DNA of 64,000 nucleotides from Mycolicibacterium peregrinum (GTDB taxonomy: Bacteria; Actinomycetota; Actinomycetes; Mycobacteriales; Mycobacteriaceae), in NCBI RefSeq assembly GCF_002102345.1, contig NZ_LQPP01000033.1, forward strand, positions 1 through 64,000. Reading direction: 5' to 3'. The notes under the pieces were generated by a model. That model ran no database searches and had not been told where the DNA came from. It was given only the letters and a program-made list of their open reading frames with translations. This document shows, one piece after another, positions 16,879 through 22,836 of the stretch (within the stretch, counting starts at the first letter, position 1; every line of letters starts with the position of its first letter). The translations under genes and the position numbers were made by a program.

Positions 16879-17651
16879 GGTCTCGGCCCCTTCGTGATCA
16901 TGGTCGATCCCGTGAATGGCTCATCGAGATCGACGGCGAGGCACTGGTTCCAGATCAGGTTGAATACCGTGGCGCGCACCAACGCGGCTGCCACTCCAAA
17001 GTCGACACTCAGCGCCTCACCCAAGGTGAGGCCGACGAGATCATCGAGGCGTATCCGTTCCACGAGAACACGTTCGAAATGCCTGGGGTTGCGGAAGCCC
17101 GCAAGGAACCTCATGTTGCCGAGTTCCGCCGCCGGCGGCTCACTCCATACTTCGTAGCGCCAGCCACGACTCTCCACAAGCTTGCGTGACCACCCCAGGC
17201 TGAAGCGAACTTTGGGATCATCCAGCCGCGCAACAGGTTTCACATCGACGATGACCGGCCCGTTTGCATCGACGAGCAGAAAATCCGGGACATGCCGGCG
17301 TTCGCGTCCTTCCACCGTCGCTTTTAGGAGGAACGGCTGCGGAACGATTCGGCACACCGCGAAGTCGAAGTCGGCGTAGAGCAACCGCGCCAACTCCAGG
17401 CGAGATTCGTAGATGACATGGGCACACTCCGTCGCCGACCAATACGAGCCCGAATAGTGCTTTTGCCCGCGGTACCACCTGAAAGTGCGCCACGGTGCGG
17501 CAGCACTGAGGAGATCCACCGTCGCGAGGCCCCAGTCGGTCGAAAACTCGGCCAGGGTCTCTTCGTTTCGAACGGAAACCGTCGCTTCGGCGGTCCGTCG
17601 AACGCCGGACACCTCTCGACGATCCCACCTCGACAGGCCGCCGTACCGCAA
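16875..17651 (-). CDS. tnsA: TnsA-like transposon endonuclease
   Basis: The 258-aa product is the heteromeric transposase endonuclease subunit, which makes the 5' cuts at Tn7-like transposon ends. The PD-(D/E)XK site is complete: a Glu in YESRLEL (E82 or E86), P122-D123 (HVPDFLLV) and D136-V-K138 (IVDVKP). The N-terminal block with ATVDLLSAAAPWRTFRWYRG and HYSGSYWSATE is typical of actinobacterial TnsA-like proteins. TnsA acts with TnsB, whose gene follows with a 4-nt overlap. The start at 17651 may be too early; family similarity is clear from about residue 22. Upstream lie the tandem repeats expected at a Tn7-type end. Confidence 0.85.
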   Translation of the reverse strand: MRYGGLSRWDRREVSGVRRTAEATVSVRNEETLAEFSTDWGLATVDLLSAAAPWRTFRWYRGQKHYSGSYWSATECAHVIYESRLELARLLYADFDFAVCRIVPQPFLLKATVEGRERRHVPDFLLVDANGPVIVDVKPVARLDDPKVRFSLGWSRKLVESRGWRYEVWSEPPAAELGNMRFLAGFRNPRHFERVLVERIRLDDLVGLTLGEALSVDFGVAAALVRATVFNLIWNQCLAVDLDEPFTGSTMITKGPRP

Positions 17652-17695
17652 GCGTGCGCGGCGTGTCTCACGCTAATTGCACAAGTGCAGCGGTG

Positions 17696-17735
17696 GTGCA
17701 GTCATTCGTGAGAAAGTGCAGTCAAACTTGAGAAC
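17696..17735. repeat. Two tandem 20-bp repeats, candidate TnsB-binding sites
   Basis: Two directly adjacent imperfect 20-bp copies, 17696-17715 and 17716-17735, share GTGCAGTCA at their start and TGAGAA near their end. Differences are confined to the 4-nt middle and the last base. A further GTGCAG occurs just upstream, near 17,685. They lie immediately upstream of tnsA, where Tn7-like elements carry arrays of roughly 20-bp TnsB sites. The second copy directly abuts the left inverted repeat of the IS3-family element. Confidence 0.6.
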
Positions 17736-17763
17736 TGAATCGCCCCGGTGAGTCCGGAGACTT
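17736..17763 (+). repeat. IS3-family left inverted repeat
   Basis: 28-bp terminal repeat beginning TGAATCGCCCCGG and ending GTCCGGAGACTT. It differs from the reverse complement of the right end only at three central bases (TGA instead of CAT). Confidence 0.88.
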
Positions 17764-17786
17764 CGTCTCTTGTGAAGGATGGAGTC

Positions 17787-18107
17787 ATGGCAGGTTCGAG
17801 GAAGTATCCGGCTGAGCTGCGTGAGCGGGCGGTGCGGATGGTCGCTGAGGTGCGCGATCAGTATTCGTCGGAGTGGGCAGCGATCGAGTCGGTGGCCACA
17901 AAGCTGGGCATCGGCACCCCGCAGACCTTGTTGACGTGGGTGCGCCGGGACCAGATCGACTCCGGCATTCGACCCGGGGTGACCAGCGACATGGCTGAAG
18001 AGCTGCGCAAGCTGCGAGCGGAGAACCGAGAACTCAAGCGGGCCAACGATATTCTGAAATCTGCATCGACTTTCTTCGCGGCGGAGCTCGACCGCCGCAA
18101 CCGGTGA
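17787..18107 (+). CDS. IS3-family transposase OrfA (helix-turn-helix subunit)
   Basis: The 106-aa protein is the IS3-type OrfA. It has an N-terminal transposase_8 helix-turn-helix (YPAELRERAVRMVAEV to LGIGTPQTLLTWVRR) that binds the terminal repeats. A C-terminal leucine-zipper-like coiled coil (about 72-90, EELRKLRAENRELKRANDIL) serves dimerisation. The ATG at 17787 is preferred over the upstream GTG at 17748 because a GGATGGAG ribosome site precedes it. orfB lies in the -1 frame and overlaps by 4 nt, so the active OrfAB fusion would come from programmed -1 frameshifting near the orfA end, as usual for the family. Confidence 0.92.
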   Translation: MAGSRKYPAELRERAVRMVAEVRDQYSSEWAAIESVATKLGIGTPQTLLTWVRRDQIDSGIRPGVTSDMAEELRKLRAENRELKRANDILKSASTFFAAELDRRNR

Positions 18108-19039
18108 TCCTCGACTACATCGACACTCACAAACAGGAGTACGGCGTCGAGCCGATCTGCCGTGTGCTGTCCGCGCATGGTTGCAAGATCGCGCCGTCCA
18201 CCTACTACGACGCCTGCGCCCGCCGCAGCCAGCCGTCCAAGCGGCAGGTGCGCGACGAGGAGCTCAAGGTCGAGATCGGTCGGGTACACCGGCAGAACTA
18301 TGCGGTCTACGGGGCACGCAAGGTGTGGTTGCAATGCCGCCGTGAGGGCATCGAGGTGGCTCGCTGCACCGTCGAACGATTGATGGGCGAACTCGGCCTG
18401 CACGGCGCTCGGCGAGGCAAGGTCAAGCGCACCACGATCGCCGATCCGAAAGCCGATCGACCCGATGACCTGGTCGGCCGCCACTTCTGTCCGAATGCAC
18501 CAAATATGTTGTGGGTAGCGGACTTTACCTATGTGTCGACGTGGTCAGGATGGGTGTATGTGGCGTTCGTGATCGACGCCTACGCCCGGCGGATCGTCGG
18601 CTGGCGCACCGCGACCACCATGACCACCCAGTTGGTACTCGATGCGATCGAGCACGCAATCTGGACTCGTCAACGCGAGGGTGTCGAGGATCTGTCCGGG
18701 CTGATCCACCACAACGACCGCGGCAGTCAATACACCTCCCTCACGTTCACCGATCGACTCCTGCAGGCCGGCATCGACGCCTCGATCGGAGCCACCGGAA
18801 ACTCCTACGACAACGCCCTGGCCGAGACCATCAACGGGCTTTACAAGACTGAGCTGATCAAGCCATTCGGGCCGTGGCGCACCGTGGACCAAGTCGAAGT
18901 CGCCACCCTGGAATGGGTCGACTGGTTCAACCACCGCCGCCTCTATGAGTACTGCGGGGACATGCCACCGTCCGAGTGCGAAGCGTTGTACTACCGTCAC
19001 CACCGAACTCAGCACACCGCGGAGTTCTCAACCCCGTAA
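18104..19039 (+). CDS. IS3-family transposase OrfB (DDE integrase domain)
   Basis: The 311-codon frame has the HTH_21 region (LKVEIGRVHRQNYAVYGARK) and an rve integrase core. The DDE residues are visible as D in VADFTYVSTW, D in LIHHNDRGSQYTS and E in NALAETINGLYKTE, spaced as in the IS3 family. The closing DWFNHRRLYEYCGDMPPSECE block is characteristic of the IS3/IS51-like groups that include mycobacterial elements. It is translated as the C-terminal part of a frameshift fusion with OrfA. The frame appears intact, so the element may be active. Confidence 0.93.
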   Translation: MILDYIDTHKQEYGVEPICRVLSAHGCKIAPSTYYDACARRSQPSKRQVRDEELKVEIGRVHRQNYAVYGARKVWLQCRREGIEVARCTVERLMGELGLHGARRGKVKRTTIADPKADRPDDLVGRHFCPNAPNMLWVADFTYVSTWSGWVYVAFVIDAYARRIVGWRTATTMTTQLVLDAIEHAIWTRQREGVEDLSGLIHHNDRGSQYTSLTFTDRLLQAGIDASIGATGNSYDNALAETINGLYKTELIKPFGPWRTVDQVEVATLEWVDWFNHRRLYEYCGDMPPSECEALYYRHHRTQHTAEFSTP

Positions 19040-19093
19040 GTCTCCGGACATGCCGGGGCGATTCAAAGTCTCCGGACATGCCGGGGCGATTCA
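19038..19093 (+). repeat. Tandem duplication of the IS3-family right inverted repeat
   Basis: Two identical 28-bp copies of the right terminal repeat lie head to tail at 19038-19065 and 19066-19093. Each begins AAGTCTCCGGACATG and ends GGGGCGATTCA. An IS end needs only one. The extra copy suggests a past tandem or one-ended insertion followed by loss of the intervening copy. Confidence 0.9.
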
Positions 19094-19105
19094 GTCTTCG
19101 AGAAG

Positions 19106-19666
19106 ATGGCAGGCAAAGCGCGTGAGCATGAGCTGAGTGCGCTCATGCGTGGTGGTCTCGCACTTCTATATGCGCACTGGGAGGGGTACGTCAAGACGGC
19201 CGGCGCGGGATACTTGGAGTTCATATCACGGAAAGGTCTAAAACTGGGACAGCTTAGGCCAGAGATTGCCGCAGTAGCGCTCCGCAACGCTATAAGTGTG
19301 CTGGCGCAGGAGAAGTCGAGCGAAAGTCACACCGAGCTTGTGCACACCCTTTGGGATCGAGTTGAAGAGTCGATCCCAATACCCCATGAGACGACGACAA
19401 TTCGCACAAACGCAAACCTAAAATTTGCCCAATTCGAGTCAATAATGCACTCGCTGGGATGTGATGCGTCGCGACATAGGACTCATGAGCTGCTTATAGA
19501 TCAGCGACTGCTTGCATGGAGGAACGAGATTGCTCACGGAAGGGGCCAATACGTAACCTTCGCCGATTGGGTCGTCACGCGAGATGCAGTGGAGATCATT
19601 CTAAGGGACGTCCGAACCCAAGTTGCGAACGCTGCTGCGCTAGAGACGTATCGGCGGCAGCGGTAG
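19106..19666 (+). CDS. MAE_28990/MAE_18760-like HEPN protein, 5' end cut by IS element
   Basis: The 186-aa frame matches the MAE_28990/MAE_18760-type HEPN family: LALLYAHWEGYVK near the start and the catalytic-type R-x4-H motif R139-NEIA-H144 (AWRNEIAHG). HEPN domains with this motif are often RNases in toxin-antitoxin or phage-defence loci; a defence role here is inference. Codons GTC TTC GAG AAG at 19094-19105 are in frame before the first ATG, so native sequence begins right at the IS boundary and roughly 20-30 N-terminal residues are missing. The A/T content is clearly higher than in neighbouring genes, pointing to foreign origin. No DUF262 or other partner gene is adjacent. It may be non-functional. 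Confidence 0.75.
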   Translation: MAGKAREHELSALMRGGLALLYAHWEGYVKTAGAGYLEFISRKGLKLGQLRPEIAAVALRNAISVLAQEKSSESHTELVHTLWDRVEESIPIPHETTTIRTNANLKFAQFESIMHSLGCDASRHRTHELLIDQRLLAWRNEIAHGRGQYVTFADWVVTRDAVEIILRDVRTQVANAAALETYRRQR

Positions 19667-20171
19667 AACCCGTCCCTGATCGGAAGCGAATGCTGCATTT
19701 GCACGCAAGCGCCAGCAGCGGTGCATCTCTCGCTGAACAGACGAAACGCTTAGGTCTGCCTCACCGCCAAACGCTCCGATAACAACCAAATCTGTCAGGC
19801 CATGTTCGCGGTGTCCCACAAGAACGAGATCTGCTCCGCGCACCGCCGCTCAATGCCACGGTGGATGATGGGCGCACTCCCGTGGGCCACCAGAATCGGC
19901 TATCGCTGACAGAGTCATTCTCGCTGTCGTCGTCGCATAGGACTTGACGCTAGGTAGCGCGGTCCCCAGGTCTGATCGGGATTTGTCTTGCGCGCGGTGC
20001 ACCGCTACATCTCTTCGGTTGCGCAGACGTTCTTCATTCTGGAAACCGGCACGGGTGAGGGTGACCATCGAAGTACTCCGAGGCTCTGACCCTCTTCAAG
20101 TGTGGGACACGCTACGCCCAGCGCCGCTGGAAGCAATCCGCGGCGCCCAATCATCCTGAGCCAATTGCGAT
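19667..20171. other. 505-nt gap with no supported gene
   Basis: No frame here has family features, codon bias or a ribosome site that I trust. Composition shifts from the A/T-richer HEPN gene back to high GC. The region lies between the end of the accessory DNA and the 3' end of the kinase gene. I see no repeat resembling an IS or integrase attachment site. Confidence 0.5.
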
Positions 20172-21725
20172 TCAGCAGCGGAATGGAACTCCGGGGTCGG
20201 TGACGTAATCCAGCACTTTTCCATACGCGTCACCACCGTAGGCTCGCACCTTGGCGCACATCTGGCCTTGAGTAGTTCCGCCTGGCACGAACACCGCGTA
20301 TATCGGGTTTCCGTCTTCCGTCGCGGCGCGCAACGAAGGACAAGTTTGGTCGGTGCGCAGATAGAAAGCACCCGGGTGGGCATCCAAAAGACGTTGCACC
20401 CCCGCCTCATACAGGCCTGGGGTGGTGACGGAGCCCAAGATGACGATGTGTCGGCCGTTGCAGGCTGGACGGCTTATGGGCTGGCGCAGCCCCAAATCAC
20501 CGGAGCGTGCCGCCGGTACCGGAGGCGTGGCGATCGGTGGCGGCGGTGTCGGCACGGGGGGCAGTCGAGTCGGGGTCGCCGGCGTTGGGGTCTCACTAGC
20601 GGTTGGCGGCTGGGCTGGGGGGTCGATGGTTTCCGGCCACGGTGAGGAAGTCGGTTGAGGTTGTGCGGCGGGCGGAGATGGCTGGCCCAGTCGGGCACCG
20701 AGGAACGCGACCAGGCCGACGGCCAGCAATCCGGCAGTGACGGCTGCCGCTATCAGCGGCCACCGCCGAGATGAACGCTCCTGACGCACAACTGGTTCGG
20801 GAGCCGCAGACGTCGGAAACGCATACATAGTGGGAGCGGCCGATGCCGGGACACCGAGCTGGGTGGCATCGCCAGAGCCGGCGACCCGGGCCCCTCGCTG
20901 GGTGAGTGCACTGGCGAAAGCCCGGCAGGTATCGAACCGTTGGTGTGGTTCTTTAGCCATCGCTTTGCCAAGCACGTCATCGATGTCGCCGAGGTCGGGC
21001 CGAATGGAGGCCAACCGCGGAGGTGGTGAGGACAGATGATTGCCGATCACCACCGCCGGGTTGGTATTGGAGAACGGCACAGTTCCGGTGAGCAGGTGAA
21101 ACGCGGTGGCGGCCAGCGCGTACTGGTCCGCATGACCGTCCAGCGGCTGACCGGTGAGTTGTTCGGGGGCAGCGTAGGCGACCGAGCCCACCGTCACATT
21201 GGTGGCGGTCAAGCCGCGACTGTCGAAGGTGTCACGGGCAATGCCAAAGTCGGCCAACAGGATTCGTCGATCTTCTTGACGCTTGTCGGTGAGCAGAATG
21301 TTGGCGGGCTTGACGTCGCGATGCAGCAGATACCGTTCGTGGGCGTAGTCGAGTGCCTCGGCGATCGCTAACACGATTTCGAATGCTTCAGCGGGTGGCA
21401 TCCCGTGCGGGTAGCGGTTCCGCAGGAGTTGCGCGGCGTCTTTGCCCTCGACGTAGTCCATCGTGATCCACAACTGGCCGTCGTCCTCGCCGCGATCGTG
21501 GACAGCCACGATGTGCGGATGCCATAACGTCGCGGCGATGTCGGCCTCGCGAGCGAACCGAGCACGAAACTGCGGGTCCGCGCTCACTGCCGACGGCAGA
21601 ATTTTGAGCGCCTCCTGGCGGGGCAGTCGCGGGTGTTGCACGAGGTACACCTCGCCCATACCCCCGGTTCCCAGCAATCGCACGATGCGGTAGCCGGCGA
21701 ACACCTGTCCTTCAGCAATCGACAT
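20172..21725 (-). CDS. Membrane Ser/Thr protein kinase with extracellular sensor domain
   Basis: A 517-aa PknB/PknH-like receptor kinase. The kinase domain spans about 10-270: glycine loop LLGTGGMGEVYLV, Lys in EALKIL, catalytic loop LLHRDVKPANILL, DFG (LADFGIARD) and APE (YAAPEQL), all intact. A transmembrane helix lies at about 325-347 (WPLIAAAVTAGLLAVGLVAF). A Pro/Thr-rich linker leads to an extracellular domain of about 100 residues with Cys in PACNGRH, QTCPS, QMCAK and the C-terminal FRC, suggesting two disulfides. PASTA repeats are absent, so it is not PknB. It diverges from a peptidoglycan amidase gene 139 nt away, which hints at a cell-wall role. The ligand is unknown. Confidence 0.9.
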   Translation of the reverse strand: MSIAEGQVFAGYRIVRLLGTGGMGEVYLVQHPRLPRQEALKILPSAVSADPQFRARFAREADIAATLWHPHIVAVHDRGEDDGQLWITMDYVEGKDAAQLLRNRYPHGMPPAEAFEIVLAIAEALDYAHERYLLHRDVKPANILLTDKRQEDRRILLADFGIARDTFDSRGLTATNVTVGSVAYAAPEQLTGQPLDGHADQYALAATAFHLLTGTVPFSNTNPAVVIGNHLSSPPPRLASIRPDLGDIDDVLGKAMAKEPHQRFDTCRAFASALTQRGARVAGSGDATQLGVPASAAPTMYAFPTSAAPEPVVRQERSSRRWPLIAAAVTAGLLAVGLVAFLGARLGQPSPPAAQPQPTSSPWPETIDPPAQPPTASETPTPATPTRLPPVPTPPPPIATPPVPAARSGDLGLRQPISRPACNGRHIVILGSVTTPGLYEAGVQRLLDAHPGAFYLRTDQTCPSLRAATEDGNPIYAVFVPGGTTQGQMCAKVRAYGGDAYGKVLDYVTDPGVPFRC

Positions 21726-21864
21726 GGGCGCATATTACCCAGCAGCACCGAGTTGATCAGGCCTTTTACGGCCCGTCACGGTGCGTGATCGCCTCCGTGC
21801 CGGATGCCGGTCAGTTTTGCCAACGAGGCCGTGGCGTCCTGAGTTGCTGCGTATCGTGGCGACA

Positions 21865-22698
21865 ATGGAGATGCAGCCCAGCCGCGGCTACGGGCCGCGG
21901 CTAGACGCTCTGAGTCGGCGGCAGCTGCTCCAGCTCAGTGGCAGCCTCGGATTGGCCGCAACACTCGGCGCTTGCGCCGATAACACCGAACCGACTTCGA
22001 CGCCCACCGCATCACCGACAAGCACAACGCCGGCCCTGCCTCCGGAATCGATCGCGGTCAGTCCGCTGCCGCTGGAACCCGGCCCGCCCACCGCCACGAT
22101 GTCCGGCGGACAGCCGATGGTGGAGATCTGCCGTCAAGCCTGGGGCGCGGCACCGGCCAGGACCGGTGGACGCCCGCACACCATTACCCGAATGACACTG
22201 CACCACACCGCCGTTGTCCTCGGCGACAACCGCAATGCCCCCAGCCGATTACGTCAGCATCAGCAGTACCACCAGAACGACCGGGGATGGATCGACATCG
22301 CCTACCACGTCGGCGTCGACCGCAACGGCAACATCTACGAATTGCGCAGCCCGGAACTCGCTGGCGATACCGCAACCAACTATGACCCAGCGGCGCACTT
22401 TCTGGTCCTCTGCGAGGGTGACTTCGACCAGGAGACCGTCTCCGATGCTCAACTCAACGGTGCTGCAACGGCGTTCGCCTGGGCTGCCCAACAGTTCCAC
22501 CTGGCCAGCGGCACCCTCGGCGGGCATCGTGACTTCGCCGACACCGCCTGCCCCGGCGCTAACCTCTACTCCCACCTCACCTCAGGGGATCTGCATACAC
22601 GTATCGATGCCCTGCTCGCCGCAGGACCTGTCGACCTGCAGCGCCTCTGCGGAGAAGAGGCCGCCACCAAGGTCTCTGCTATCGAGGCAGGCCAGTGA
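21865..22698 (+). CDS. N-acetylmuramoyl-L-alanine amidase (PGRP-type), Tat/lipoprotein
   Basis: The product of about 277 aa is a type 2 amidase/peptidoglycan-recognition domain protein that should cleave the MurNAc-L-Ala bond. Zinc ligands are visible as the first His of MTLHHTAVV and in GGHRDFADTACPGANLY (His and Cys). The N terminus has a twin-arginine motif (SRRQLLQL), a hydrophobic stretch and a lipobox ending LGAC, so export through Tat and lipid anchoring at the Cys are predicted. A Thr/Pro/Ser-rich linker precedes the catalytic domain (about 80-255). The ATG at 21865 is used; the longer frame from 21781 adds no recognised sequence. It is divergent from the receptor kinase gene. Confidence 0.85.
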   Translation: MEMQPSRGYGPRLDALSRRQLLQLSGSLGLAATLGACADNTEPTSTPTASPTSTTPALPPESIAVSPLPLEPGPPTATMSGGQPMVEICRQAWGAAPARTGGRPHTITRMTLHHTAVVLGDNRNAPSRLRQHQQYHQNDRGWIDIAYHVGVDRNGNIYELRSPELAGDTATNYDPAAHFLVLCEGDFDQETVSDAQLNGAATAFAWAAQQFHLASGTLGGHRDFADTACPGANLYSHLTSGDLHTRIDALLAAGPVDLQRLCGEEAATKVSAIEAGQ

Positions 22699-22836
22699 CA
22701 GAGCGGGATGGGGCGCCAGCGCAAATTTGGTGAGCGTCACGGGCACTGCAGACGATATTGAGGCCGCTACCTATATTTGCTTGGCAGTCTGCAGCCGTAG
22801 CCAGTGCTGCCGGTGATCAGCGCGCCGCGTGTCCGG

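Larger units (their letters stand above)
14890..17735 (-). mobile_element. Tn7-like transposon remnant (tnsA-tnsB, terminal repeats)
   Basis: The segment holds overlapping tnsA and tnsB, plus a block of short repeats upstream of tnsA that looks like a transposon end. Functional Tn7-type elements also need a TnsC ATPase and usually a TniQ/TnsD target selector. Neither is present: tnsB runs out of family sequence near 14,910 and ordinary host genes follow. The other side is cut by an IS3-family element at 17736. The left boundary given here is approximate. No CRISPR array or cas gene is nearby. Confidence 0.7.
17736..19093 (+). mobile_element. IS3-family insertion sequence with duplicated right end
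   Basis: A complete IS3-family element of 1,330 bp (17736-19065) with orfA and orfB in overlapping frames, plus one additional copy of its right terminal repeat extending to 19093. The left terminal repeat (17736-17763) and the right one (19038-19065) match at 25 of 28 positions in inverted orientation. No matching 3-4 bp target duplication is visible on either side (GAAC on the left, AAGT or GTCT on the right), so the flanks were probably rearranged after insertion. The left flank is the Tn7-like end; the right flank is inside a HEPN gene. Confidence 0.9.

Noticed and set aside
19038..19093. Possible CRISPR-like direct repeat
   Set aside because: Only two abutting copies with no spacer; both equal the IS right terminal repeat.
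324..19666. CRISPR-associated transposon or complete defence island
   Set aside because: A nuclease, Tns genes and a HEPN gene are present, but there is no cas gene, repeat array, TnsC, TniQ or methylase, and metabolic genes lie between them.
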